A stretch of DNA of 52,806 bases from Aureococcus anophagefferens (Eukaryota; Sar; Pelagophyceae; Pelagomonadales; Pelagomonadaceae), in the NCBI RefSeq assembly GCF_000186865.1, contig NW_008705565.1, forward strand, positions 1,858,663 to 1,911,468, given 5' to 3'. The notes below the pieces were generated by a model, which made no database searches, was not told the DNA's origin, and worked only from the letters and a program-made list of their open reading frames with translations. Position numbers and translations under genes: made by a program. Below are positions 18,307 through 28,458 of the stretch, one piece after another. How positions within the stretch are numbered: the stretch's first letter is position 1; the number at the start of each line of letters is the position of its first letter.

Positions 18307-21300
18307 TCATTTGCGCGCGTAGAGGTAGACGTAGCCGAGCATGAGCGGCGGGTTCTCGGACTTGGCGACCTTCTCGTCGTCGAAGATGACGAAGTTGCCG
18401 TCCGCGTCGCGGAGGTGGGCGACGTAGTGGCCGCAGGCCGTGTTCGCGCCGATGTGGGAGACGAGGCCCTTGAGCTCGTAGACCGCGTCGCCGTCGTCCA
18501 TGTCGTCGGCGCCCGGCGCGGGGGGCGCGGGCGCGCCGCCCGCGGGCGCGGCGAGCGCGGCCTCCACGGCGCCGTCGAGGTCGTCCATGTGGGAGAAGAT
18601 CCAGTCCGCCGCGCGCTCCGTGCTGCCGTCGCAGGCCTTGAGGGCGCCCTCGGCCTGGCGCGCCGTGAAGCCCATGGCGCTCAGCTGCTCGACGGCCGCC
18701 GGGTCGACCGCGTCGCCGCCCGCGGCCGGCGCGGCGTCGAGCGGTAGAGCGAAGTCGGGGTCGCCCATGTGGCTGAAGACCCACTCCGTCGCCGCCTCGG
18801 CGCCCGCGTTCTTCGTCGCGACGCAGGCGCGCTTGCAGCCGTTCTCGTCGAAGCCCATGGACAGGAGCTGCGCGAGGATGGCCTCGTCGGGCACGAGCGC
18901 GGCGGGCGCCGCGGCCGCGGGGCCTTCGTCGTCGTCGGGCAGCAGGCCCTCGCCCGAGGGCCGCTCCGCCGGCGCGCGCAGGAAGGATAGATCCAAGGTC
19001 CGCGGCACGTCGACGAGCACGTCCATCTTCTTCGCCTCCCAGGTCTGCGACACGTAGTAGCGGTTCACCTTGAGGAGCAGGTAGCGCGGGCACGTCTTGA
19101 GCCGCGCGGTGCGCGTCGCCGCGCCGCGGGCGCCCGTCGCCGACGACAGGAAGTCGCCGATGGTCTCGTCGGCGGCCCAGCGCGCGAGGCACGCGTCCAG
19201 CGCCACTTTGGGCTTCTCGCGCGGCGGCTCGCCCTCGAGCTTCGCGCGCTTGAGCTCCGACTCCGCGGGCGGCTCGGGCACGAGGTCCCGGGGCACGGGC
19301 ACCTCGAGGGCGAGGTGGCTCGACGTGCCGTAGCGCGCGAGGCCCGACTGGCCGCAGACCGTCTTCTCCTCGACGGCGAACGCGAAGAGCTGCTGCGTGG
19401 GCTTCGCGCGGAGCGGGTCGTAGGGCCCGTACTCGACCTTCTTCTTGGCGCCCGCCGCCTCGGCCGCGGCGTCGTCGGCGGTCGCGGCCGCCTCGAGGCG
19501 GCCCGACTGGAGCGCGCCGTGCTCCGCGCGGCCGAGGACGTCGAGCACGTGGAGCAGGTACTCGGCCGCGTCCTGCTGGCGCGGCGTCGCGAACTCGGCG
19601 TGGCCCAGGCCGAAGAGGCGGCGGAAGGCGCGCGGCGCGACCTTGCCCGCCTCGGCTCGCGTCGCGTCGGCCTCGCCGAGGAGCGCGGGCGCGTCGTCGG
19701 GGCCGCGGAGCGCGCCGGCGGGCTTCGCGTAGCGCCGCGACCGCAGCGCGCCGACGAGCTTGGCGCACTGGGCGAGGTGGTCGTCCTTCTTCGCCGGGCT
19801 CGAGGCCAGGAGCGCGCCCGCGGCCGCGCCGACGGCGTCCGTGTCGTCGAGCTGGCCGTGGTAGCGGCGGCCGATTTCGGGCACGGACCTGTGTGGAATT
19901 CAACCACTGGTTTGGGTGGTCCTGACCAAACTTGAGAATTCTCTAGCTCGGTCAAATCGAAGTCGATTCGGCTGATTTTTGGACGAATCGATTGCTCTTG
20001 TCGAGTTCTCGAAGCACAGCCGAAGAGCTTGCGTCGAAACTGTCGCATATGCGCACATTGAAGTCGGGTTGAAGATTTGAATTCCACACAGGCACGGACG
20101 CGAGGAGGTGCGCGACGCTGTTGAGGTAGCACGAGTTGCCCAGGTTCACGAGGCCCAGCAGCCCGACGCCCGCGAGGGGCTCGAGCTTGGCGCCCGCCTC
20201 GGCGATGGCGGACCACTCGAACTTGGCGTTCGCGTCGACCTCGAGCTCCGCCGTCGTCTTCTCCGTCTTCTCGAGCGACAGCGCGTTGATGCCCCAGAAC
20301 TTGAGGTGCGCCGCGAGCTTGGCGTCGAGGACGGGGCCGTCCTCGTCGGCGGCGTAGGAGTAGAGCTCCGCGCCCGTCGCGGAGATCGTGCCCAGCTTGA
20401 CGACGAGCGGGTACTTTTTTCCCGTGGCCTCGAAGTGGTGCAGCGCGCCGTTGGAGCCCTTGGGCCCGCCCCAGGCGCTCTGGTCGCGGCCGCCGCCGAC
20501 GTAGCCCGTCGACAGGTTGAGCCACAGGTTCTCCGCCGCGCCGGACTCCTCGCAGCGCCACGACGCCGCGTCGGGCGACAGGGGCTCGGACCGGCCGCCC
20601 TCGGCGGGCGAGAGCTGCACGAGGGACGCGGCGTACTTGGACTCCTTGAGCTCCTCGTCGGCGAGGGCCCAGGCGTTCTCGCGGTTCGCGTCCGCGCCTG
20701 AGAGCAAAACTGGTTTTGCCGACCAAACTTCAAAATTCTCTCCGTGGAAATTGTTTCGGCTGATTTTTGGACGAGCCGTGTTCTTTCGTCGAGCTCTCAG
20801 TGTTCGAGCAATCGCGCATTGAAGTAGGCTCGAAGTTTCCGCGCGGGTCCGCGCCCTCGGCGTCGAGCGCGGCCGTCGCGCAGGCGGCGACGAAGTCGGG
20901 CACGGCGTCGTCGGGCAGCGGCACGAGGGTCACGGCGCCGTCGCGGACGACGGCGAGGCTCCGGGTCTTGACGACGTCGTACTTGGCGTCCTCGGCCTCG
21001 AAGCCGCCGTCGACGCCGACGCCCAGCGTCGTCGGCGCGGCCTTGGCCTCGGTCGCGGCGGCGTCCGCGCGCGGCGCCTTGCGCCAGGCGTGGTGCGCGT
21101 AGAGCGCGCAGCCGCTCTTGGCCGCGTCGGCGGCGACGAAGTCGGCGCCGCAGCCCTCGTAGGTGCGCAGGTTCACGAAGAGGCCGCCGGCGCTGTAGGG
21201 CGAGTCGAAGGACGAGCCGCACTCGGCGTTGCCCACGGCGTCGCGCGGGCCCGCGGGGCGCAGGCCCGTCATGTTCGCGCGGATGGCCGCCAGCAGCGCG

Positions 21301-21308
21301 GGGTCCAT
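18307..21308 (-). CDS. USP5: Ubiquitin carboxyl-terminal hydrolase 5 / isopeptidase T
   Basis: Disassembles free polyubiquitin chains. Exons 21308-20855, 20697-20100 and 19888-18307 join in frame to 877 residues (animal USP5 is about 858). Order: N-terminal region, a ZnF-UBP-like domain around LWLNLSTGY and YPLVVKLGTI, Cys box GLVNLGNSCYLNS with Cys341, two UBA domains (AQLLSMGFDENGCKRAC and EQLSAMGFTARQAEGAL), and His box NTACGHYVAHLRD with His838. The ZnF-UBP has lost ligands: the usual CxxC...C...H reads CEES...G...H, so it may not bind zinc. Intron 2 is a GT-AG introner that restores LLASVPEIGRR. Intron 1 is a divergent introner with a GC donor that restores AEGADANREN. The ATG chosen is MDPALLAAIRANM at 21306-21308. 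Confidence 0.92.
19889..20091 (-). mobile_element. Introner element, family 1, USP5 intron 2
   Basis: A 203-bp element with long terminal inverted repeats (CTGTGTGGAATTCAA / TTGAATTCCACACAG) between 8-bp duplications GCACGGAC (19881-19888, 20092-20099; GTCCGTGC on the gene strand). In gene sense the donor GT is the start of the duplicated target and the acceptor AG is the element's terminal CACACAG. It shares length and most of its sequence with the element at 46806. Confidence 0.95.
20698..20846 (-). mobile_element. Divergent introner element, USP5 intron 1
   Basis: A 149-bp element bounded by the 8-bp duplication GTCCGCGC (20690-20697, 20847-20854; GCGCGGAC on the gene strand). It shares the core CGGCTGATTTTTGGACGA and GACCAAACTT with family 1, and TTTCGGCT with family 2. 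Clear terminal inverted repeats are missing: one end is CTCTCAG, the other CCGCGCGG. Splicing requires a GC donor from the duplication. Confidence 0.85.
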
Positions 21309-22075
21309 CGTCGTGGCTGCGGTGGCGCGCGCGGCTTCTGCTGCTCGCAATTGCGCAAGCGAGGCCCTGTGGCAAGGCTTTTGCGAAGCACGAGGCTGAT
21401 TTTGAATGTGCCGCTGGCGCGCGCCTTCCGTGGACGGTGAAGCGCAAACGTACGCCGTTTTCCGTTCCGCCGCCAGCGTGTTCGGAAGATTCCGCTGGCG
21501 ATGAGAAGGTGCGGCGAAGTCGACGGCAGCGGGCTGTAAGCGGGCTATCCATCTGCTACCCTTGCTGTTCTCGAGCGTCTTTCCGACCTCCTTGTCCTGC
21601 TGACGTCGACTTGAAGCGCTTTCGTGGCCGCGGCGCCGCGCCGGCGGCTGCCACTGGCAGCAGTCGCCGCAGCCACCACGGCGACGCCGCAGCGGCTGCG
21701 ACGCCGCAGACCCGCGCACAGGCCGGCTATGATATACTTTTTCATGTACGAAGAAGTAGTGGCGATGTTGTTGGGCGCGAGGTGCGCGGTGCTCCGGAGG
21801 AGCGGCGGGCATGCATGAGGAGCGCGCGCGCGCGCGCGGCGGTGGCGCCGCGGCGCGGCCGATGGAAGGAGGAAGTCGTCGTCGGGGTGGTGGTGCTGCG
21901 TGGGGCTCCGCGCGGGCCGCCGCGCTGCGGCGGCGGTCCGGCGGAGGGGCGAGGCGGCCGACGGCGGCTGCGCGGTTCGCGGGAGGCTTTGATGGAGACG
22001 TGGTCGTCGATGGCGTGTTTCGGGGGCTTTTCGGGGGGGGCGCCGCGGCGGGTGCTATGTAGCTTGCGGCCCCGC
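21309..22075. other. Intergenic region, no gene supported
   Basis: This 767-bp gap holds the USP5 promoter side and the 3' side of the bZIP gene. Reading frames exist but are short or Arg/Ala-rich shadows. It has a small inverted repeat (GCCGCAGCGGCTGCG region, 21690-21710) and G runs near 22020-22045. I see no RNA gene or element. Confidence 0.5.
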
Positions 22076-23167
22076 CTAGCAGGACGTGAGGGCGACGCCG
22101 TCGTCGTCGTCGACGCCGAGCGCGCCGAGGTACCGCTCGGGCTCGACGACGGTCGCGTTGAGCTGGTGCGCGAGCGCCTCGCGGACGCGGCGGTTCTCGT
22201 CCTCGAGGTCGGCGACGGCGCGGCTCAGGGTCTCGATGTAGACCTTCTTGCGGTCCCGCGTCATCTTCGCGTGGAGCCGGTTCCGCTCGCGGCGCATCTG
22301 GTCGAGCTCGCCCGGCGACAGGTCCCGGCGGCGGCCGTCGCCGTCGAGCGTGTAGCCGTTCTTCCAGTGGATCGTCGGCTTGGCGCCGAGGGCGCCCTTG
22401 GCGGAGGCCACGCAGGGCTCGTCCGCGCCGTCGGACGACGACGCGTCCTGGTTGTCGAAGCGGTCCGACGCGGCCGACGTGGAGCGGCTCACGGCGCGGA
22501 CCGTGTGCTCGTCGTCGTCGCGCTCGCCGAAGGCGCTCCGCGGGCTCGAGGGCTCGTCCTCCGTCTCGTTCATGGCCGCGGCGAGGTCCGAGTTGGTCAC
22601 GCGCTCCCGCGCGAAGGCCGCCGCGACGGGGCGCGCGATGGCCGGGTTGCTGAGGCCGAGGAGGATGTTCGCCGTACTACAATCCTGGAGCGCCGCCTCG
22701 AGGCGCGCGCCCTCGTCCTGGAGCTCCTGGACGCGGGACTGGAGCGTCTGGAGCTGGGCCTAGGAGTTTTTTCGTGTTTTGCAGGTTGAATTCCGACTGA
22801 GTCGGTGCGAATGTCGGAGGGGACGTTTTCGGGAAACGCGGGCTCAGATGTGGTGGTGGGGCGGGGGCAGCGGGTCGCGCGGGCGGAGCGCGCCGACAAG
22901 GATGCGCGCCCGATCAAAGAGGGCCTCGACCTCTTGCGTCCAGCAAGGGCGCGCCCGAACGGGCGAGTGTCGGTTCGAAACATCCGCTCGGCCCGATCGC
23001 GCGCGTTTCCATTGGACGCGGGTGCGGACCTTCTTGCGCTGCCGCGTGCGCCGCGCGTGCTCGCGGTTCCGCTCGCGGGACCGCTGCAGGCGCTCGTCTT
23101 GGGAGAGGTCGGCTAAGCCGCGCTTGCGCGTCGTGGCCGACAGGTCGATGATTTCGGACTCGTTCAT
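22076..23167 (-). CDS. Transcription factor with two bZIP regions
   Basis: Exons 23167-23030 and 22759-22076 join at phase 0 to 273 residues. Exon 1 begins MNESEIIDLSATTRKRG and ends in a bZIP basic region RERNREHARRTRQRKK (Asn-x7-Arg). The intron (270 bp, GT at 23029, acceptor CTCCTAG) falls exactly between basic region and zipper; exon 2 starts AQLQTLQSRVQELQDEGARL. After a linker with many Ser/Asp, a second basic region MRRERNRLHAKMTRDRKK runs directly into a second zipper, YIETLSRAVADLEDENRRV. Both carry the DNA-contacting Asn and Arg. Target genes are unknown. The intron shows no introner ends. The only upstream in-frame starts are non-ATG. Confidence 0.78.
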
Positions 23168-24269
23168 GGCAGTTCCGGCGCGAAACTCGTTGGGCCGCGA
23201 GATCGTAGGTGTCAGAGAGATGTGCGAGTGAGATCCGCTCGTTGTGTCGCTCCTTTCTTGGTGTGATGGACCAGTCGTCACGGCAGCTGGCGCGGAGGCG
23301 GCTATGCGGTGTCCGATCTAAATTCTGTAGCGGGAGCGTGGCCTCACCTTTAACCTGTGCACGGCGACAAAACCGGTGGCTGTCGCCTTCCTCAGTGACG
23401 CGAACATTCAAGCAACGAAGATCGAGCAGCAGGCGGCCTCGCCACAATCTTCGGGGCAGTGAGCTTGAAGATCGTGTTCGTATGATACGAGGCGCGCGAA
23501 TTTCGAAAGACGCCGACGACGACCGTCGAGACGTGCTTCGACCTGCTTCGTAGGACCTGCTCACGGTTGCAGGAGTTGACGATCGCCGATGCCAGCCGGC
23601 ACGCCTACGGCCCGAGCACGTGGTAGGTCGGCGCGATTTAACATAAATTAGGCGACTTTGCGGAGGGCATCGCGGGCCGCCCGGCCCCCGGCGCTCACTG
23701 ACTCATTGGCTGCGTGCATGGCTCGTGATCGTGCTCGACAAGCTCCGCCCGGCCGTGCGCGAGGCCGCGCGGGGCGAGGCGCTCCTCATCATCTGCTTTT
23801 AGCTGGGCTTTCACGGCTGCCTCGCGATGGAGCTTCTGTTCACGCCACACTTCGGCGCGCTCCGAGTCGTTCCGCCTGTCGACCAGCCGCGCGCGATGCT
23901 GCGCGGAAGACGCGTCGGCGGCAGCCGACTAGTCCCGGGCGAGCGCGCCGCGGACGAGGTGCGGCGCAGCCGTCTACGATGGCGAAGCTCTGGAGCCACG
24001 GCTGCGGCGCGCGCGCGCGCGCCGTCGGCGAACGATCGACGAAGCTTGCTGGGACCCCGGCGAGGCTCGGCCGGCGCGATGAGAGCATAGCACGGCTGCA
24101 GCCGAAGCCGTCGTGCGCGCGCGCTGGTGCACGCACTCCGCGCCTACTCGTGCTGCCCGACGCGTTCACCCATCAGTCCGCAAGCGTCGCACATCTTGCC
24201 GAATCACGCGGGCACGCGCGCGAGACCGCTGCCGATGCCGCTCGACAGGTTGATCGGCGGCTGGGATAC
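23168..24269. other. Intergenic region, no gene supported
   Basis: About 1.1 kb between the bZIP promoter and the relic block. It is locally less GC-rich (23200-23650), as expected of a promoter, then returns to GC-rich DNA with only short overlapping frames. No conserved domain, tRNA or introner is seen. Confidence 0.45.
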
Positions 24270-24979
24270 GAGGCCTTCGACGCCTGGGACACGTCGTCGG
24301 CGACGGACTACGTCTTGAGCGTCTACGAGGCCGCCGGCGGCTGGAACGCGTCGTAGGCGACGGGCTACGCCTTCGCGCCCGTCGCCGCGAAGATCTACGA
24401 GGTCGTCGGCGGCCGGGACGCGTCGTAGGAGACGGGCGCGGGCTACGCGTACGACGCCGACGGCTACGTCCAGTACGTCCAGGCCGTCGGCTGCTGCAAC
24501 GTCTCGTCGGTGAACACGGGCTACGCCTTCACGCCCGTCGCCGCGAACGTCTACGACGTCGTCGACCGCTGGAACGCGTGGTAGGAGACGGGCGCGGGCT
24601 ACGCGTTCTCCGACGCCGACGGCTACGTCCAGGCCGGCGGCTGCTGCAACGTCTCGTCGGTGAACACGGGCTACGGCTTCGCGCCCGTCGCCGCGAACCT
24701 CTACGAGGTCGTCGGCGCCGCGAACGTCCACGAGGTCGGCGGCGGCCGGGACGCGTCCGAGGACGACTCCCACGAGATCTTCGTCGCGTGCGACCGCGCC
24801 GGCGGCGTGGGCGACGCCCTCCACACGCGGTCGCGCCGCGCGGACGTCCGGGACCAGGTCGTCCACGACGCCGCGGACGACCTCCGGCGGCTCCGGGACG
24901 CGTGGCGGTCGGAGCGCGTGCGGAGCCTTCTCGCATCCCGGCGACCGGGCCTGCGGGCGACTCGGCCTTGCGACTAAGA
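24270..24979 (+). pseudogene. Relic block A: DUF285-like repeats plus an Sfi1-like exon fragment
   Basis: On the plus strand one frame reads AFDAWDTSSATDYVLSVYEA followed by related units (GWNAS-stop-ATGYAFAP, NVSSVNTGYAFTPVAANVYD) resembling the W(D/N)TSxVTDM repeats of DUF285/BspA-like surface proteins. TAG stops fall at the same repeat position three times. The last 65 codons (FVACDRAGGVGDALHT to RRLRDAWRSERVRSLL) match the terminal exon of the Sfi1-like gene at 30.4 kb. No start codon or intact frame is present. It is duplicated as block B. Confidence 0.6.
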
Positions 24980-24981
24980 CC

Positions 24982-27678
24982 TTAGGCGGCGGGGACGCGC
25001 GCGTCGAGGAGCCCGAGCGCCTCCGGGCTGAGGCGGACGGAGTGCTGCGCGGACAGCGGCTCCGCGGACGGCGGCTCCGCGAGCTGCTGCGCGGACGGCC
25101 GCGCCGCGCCGCCGAGGCGCCCGCGGACCGACCGCCCGGGGACGAAGGCCTCGCCCTCGCGGCCGTCGAACCACGACCGGCACGCGTCGCGGTACGCGTC
25201 GCGCGTCGTGTGGATCTTCTTGGACACGCCCATGGACTTGGCGTACTCGCAGGCCTCGTTCCAGTCGAGGCTGTCCACGCCCTCGCGCGTCAGGGGCACG
25301 CGGCGCTCGATGCGCTCGCGCGCGCGGTCGCGCGCTGGGTACGACCGCCCCTTGTACTTCTGCGCGTGGGACCGGACCTGGTCGTGCGTGCGCGTGCCGA
25401 CGTGCGCGACGATCTTCGACCAGTCCCGGTGGCCGCCCCTCCGGAGGTGGCCGTAGCGCTGGAGAGCGTCGAGGAAGCGGTCGTGCTCGTCCGCGGCCCA
25501 GTAACGGCCGCTCGCCGCCGCGCGCTCGCCGTCGTCGTCGTCCGCGGGCTCGTGGACGTCGTCGTCGTCGAGGACGCACGTCGTCGACGCGCGCCGCGGC
25601 GCGGCGCCGGCGTCGGCGCCGAGGGCGCGCGGCCGGCCCAGCGCCAGCGCGGGCGGTGCGTCGGCGGGAACGCGCTCGCAGTCGGCCTTCGGGACCGTCA
25701 CGAGGCCGCCCTTGGGGATGGCGTAGGGCGCGTGCACCTCGTAGACGCCGTCGCGGGCCGCGAAGCGGACCGCGGCGCCCGCGGCGGCGTCGACCCCCGC
25801 GACGAACGAGCACGTCGCGGGGTCGTGGCGGACGGCGTACTCGAAGTTCGCGCCGATGTCGAGCTCCGGGCCGGCGCCCTCGGGCACGCCGACCCGGTAG
25901 CGCCCGTGGCAGCCCATGTTGACGAGAATGACGCTGTTGGGCTTCGTGCCCGGCGGCACCGTGACGACGCGGCCGCGCCGCGGGGCCGCGGCCGCGGAGC
26001 CGAGCGACCGCGCCGCGCCGCGGCGCCGCTTCGCGGGCGGCTCGTCGAGCGCCGCGAGCATCTTCACGGCGGCGAACTCCTCGTCGCGCCAGGCCTCCTC
26101 GTCCGCGGCCGTGGCCGACGGCCGCGCGAAGCGGTCGATGCCGAGGTCGATGCAGATGCCCTCGAGGCGCGCCGCCGGGCGCTCGAGCGCCTCGAGCGCC
26201 GCGACCATTGCCGCGAACTCCTCGTCGCGCCAGGCCTCCTCGTCCGCGGCCGTGGCCGACGGCCGCGCGAAGCGGTCGATGCCGTGGGCGCCGCAGATGC
26301 CCTCGAGGCGCGCCGCCGCGCGCTCGCGGTATCCGCCGGGCGCACGGACGACGATGGCGTCGACGGCCTCGCGGGCTTCGCGGTGGCGCATGAGGTACTT
26401 CTGCGCGTGGGACCGGACCTGGGCGAGCGTGCGCGTGCCGACGTGCTCGGCGACGCGCTTCCAGTGCCGGCCGTAGCGCTGGAGAGCGTCGACGAAGAGC
26501 GCCTTCTCGTCCGCGCTCCAGCGGCCCGTGCGCTCGTCGTCGTCGTCCGCGGGCGGCCCGAGGTACCGCACCGCGAACTCGAGCTCCAGGAAGGAGCGCG
26601 GTCCGCGGTACGGCGCCGCGGCCGCGGCGCGCGGCACGAAGACCGCGCCGCGCTCGCGGCCGACGAACCACGACAGGCACGCCTTGCGGTAGTCGTCCGT
26701 GGTCCTGGCGAACGAGCCCGCCCGGCCCATCGCGTTCGCGTAGGCCATCGCCTCGTAGTAGTCGAGGTGGGGCACGCCCTTGAGCGTCAGGGGCACGCAG
26801 GCCGCGACGCGGTCGAGCGCCGCGGCGCGCTTCGCTACGTTGTTGTGGTCGTCGTCCTCGTCGTCGTCCTCGTCCTCGAAGGCGCACGTCGTCGACGCGT
26901 GCCACGCGCGCCGCGGCGCGTCGCCGGCGTCGACGCCGAAGACCGTCAGCGCGGGGGGCTCGCCGGAGACCGAGGACGTCGACGCTCGGTTGTCGTGGAG
27001 AATGCGGAGGGCCTCTTCGCTGAGGCGGAAGGAGGACTGCTTGGGCATGTCGTCGTCGTCGAGGACGCACGTCGTCGACGCGCGCCGCGGCGCGGCGCCG
27101 GCGTCGGCGCCGAAGGCGCGCGTCAGCGCGGGCGCCGCGACGTCGCCGAAGATCCTGATCTTCCGGTCGACGCGCGTCGCCGCCGCCGGGCCGACCTCCC
27201 ACGACCCCCCCGACTGGAGGAGGTCGAGGCGGCCGGCCCTCAGCGCGCCGATCAGCGGCGCGTCGTAGGCGCCGCGCGCCGTCAGCGCGCGGTCCGCGCC
27301 GCCGACGCGCCCCCAGGCGAGGATGGAGTCCATCGCCAGCGCGATCCGGATCATCCGCAACACGCGGGCTAATAGCGCGCGCGGGTCAGCGCCGCGCTCG
27401 CACGCGCCGCGGTACGCGGGGACGATGGCGTGCACCGGCGGCTCCGCGGGCGCGGCTGGCGTCTCCCAGACGCCGCGGCCGAAGCGGTCGAAGCCCTCGA
27501 GCATTGCCACCGCAGAGCTGGGAGAAACATGCAACTCGCCGAAGATGACGTTCGGGTGCTGTTCGTGCGGCAGCAGCCCCGTCCCGACGCGCTGCCCGCG
27601 CAGGCAGCGCGACCGGGCGATCGACTTCGTGCGGACGTTCGACCGCGGGCGCGCCTCGGACCGCGCGGACCGGAGCAT
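24982..27678 (-). CDS. MYB-like protein with two SHAQKYF-class MYB repeats and internally duplicated modules
   Basis: From ATG 27676-27678 the product has 898 residues. Two single MYB repeats are clear: RWSADEKALFVDALQRYG ... TLAQVRSHAQKYL (about 385-435) and AADEHDRFLDALQRYG ... HDQVRSHAQKYK (about 725-780), the class found in circadian and light regulators of plants and algae. Around them lie repeated modules: GADAGAAPRRASTTCVLDDD (three versions) and a domain seen twice as TTDDYRKACLSWFVGRE and TTRDAYRDACRSWFDGRE. A tandem copy of about 45 residues contains GIDRFARPSATAADEEAW. The gene grew by internal duplication. Nuclear DNA binding is inferred. A decayed copy of its middle and end lies at 28459. 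Confidence 0.7.
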   Translation of the reverse strand: MLRSARSEARPRSNVRTKSIARSRCLRGQRVGTGLLPHEQHPNVIFGELHVSPSSAVAMLEGFDRFGRGVWETPAAPAEPPVHAIVPAYRGACERGADPRALLARVLRMIRIALAMDSILAWGRVGGADRALTARGAYDAPLIGALRAGRLDLLQSGGSWEVGPAAATRVDRKIRIFGDVAAPALTRAFGADAGAAPRRASTTCVLDDDDMPKQSSFRLSEEALRILHDNRASTSSVSGEPPALTVFGVDAGDAPRRAWHASTTCAFEDEDDDEDDDHNNVAKRAAALDRVAACVPLTLKGVPHLDYYEAMAYANAMGRAGSFARTTDDYRKACLSWFVGRERGAVFVPRAAAAAPYRGPRSFLELEFAVRYLGPPADDDDERTGRWSADEKALFVDALQRYGRHWKRVAEHVGTRTLAQVRSHAQKYLMRHREAREAVDAIVVRAPGGYRERAAARLEGICGAHGIDRFARPSATAADEEAWRDEEFAAMVAALEALERPAARLEGICIDLGIDRFARPSATAADEEAWRDEEFAAVKMLAALDEPPAKRRRGAARSLGSAAAAPRRGRVVTVPPGTKPNSVILVNMGCHGRYRVGVPEGAGPELDIGANFEYAVRHDPATCSFVAGVDAAAGAAVRFAARDGVYEVHAPYAIPKGGLVTVPKADCERVPADAPPALALGRPRALGADAGAAPRRASTTCVLDDDDVHEPADDDDGERAAASGRYWAADEHDRFLDALQRYGHLRRGGHRDWSKIVAHVGTRTHDQVRSHAQKYKGRSYPARDRARERIERRVPLTREGVDSLDWNEACEYAKSMGVSKKIHTTRDAYRDACRSWFDGREGEAFVPGRSVRGRLGGAARPSAQQLAEPPSAEPLSAQHSVRLSPEALGLLDARVPAA

Positions 27679-27761
27679 CGCGGCGCGCGCAGCACGGCGC
27701 CCGCTCAGCAACACCAGCGGGCTGGGAGGTGACGGGCATGCTCCTCGACGGCGTCGAGACC

Positions 27762-28454
27762 GAGGCCTTCGACGCCTGGGACACGTCGTCGGCGACGGAC
27801 TACGTCGCGAGCGTCTACGAGGCCGGCGGCGGCTGGAACGCGTCGAGGTCGACGGGCGAGTACTTCGAGGACGCCCCCGTCCGCGAGCGCGAGCGAGCGC
27901 GTCGGCGGCCGGGACGCGTCGCAGCAGACGACGATATGCAGCGCATCTTCGACGGCGTCGCGACCATGTACGAGGCCGCCGGCGGCTGGAACGCGTCGTA
28001 GGCGACGAGCTACGCCTTCACGCCCGGCACGAAGGTCTACGACGTCGTCGACGGCTGGAACTCGTTGTAGGCGACGGGCGCGGGCTACGCGTTCTCCGAC
28101 GCCGACGGCTACGTCCAGGCCGTCGGCTGCTGCTGCGACATCTCGTCGGTGAACACGGGCTACACCTTCACGCCCGGCGCGAACGTGTACGACGTCGTCG
28201 ACGGCCGGAACGCGTCCGAGGACGACTCCCACGAGGTCTTCGTCGCGTGCGACCGCGCCGGCGGCGTGGGCGACGCCCTCCACACGCGGTCGCGCCGCGC
28301 GGACGTCCGGGCCCAGGCCGCGCACGACGCCGCGGACGCCGCGGACGCGGCCGACGACCTCCGGCGGCTCCGGGACGCGCGGCGGTCCGAGCGCGCGCGG
28401 AGCTTCCTCGCGGCCCGGCGGCCGGGCCTGCGGGCGACTCGAGCTTGCGACTAA
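27762..28454 (+). pseudogene. Relic block B: second copy of the DUF285-like/Sfi1-like relic
   Basis: The block parallels block A from GAGGCCTTCGACGCCTGGGA to CTTGCGACTAAGACCTTAGG. It has the same W(D/N)xS repeat units (TSSATDYVASVYEAGGGWNA), TAG stops at the equivalent positions, and the Sfi1-like tail (FVACDRAGGVGDALHTRS). Like block A it abuts the 3' end of a MYB-gene copy, so both came from one segmental duplication. No complete frame exists. Confidence 0.6.
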
Positions 28455-28458
28455 GACC

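Noticed and set aside
22966..22985. GGTTCGAAAC, like a tRNA T-loop
   Set aside because: No pairing T-stem, acceptor stem or anticodon arm around it.
24204..24866. Regular minus-strand frame over block A, and the similar one at 27705-28325
   Set aside because: The pattern only mirrors the repeat units; composition is Val/Arg/Asp with no fold signs. The plus frame makes sense against DUF285 and the Sfi1-like exon.
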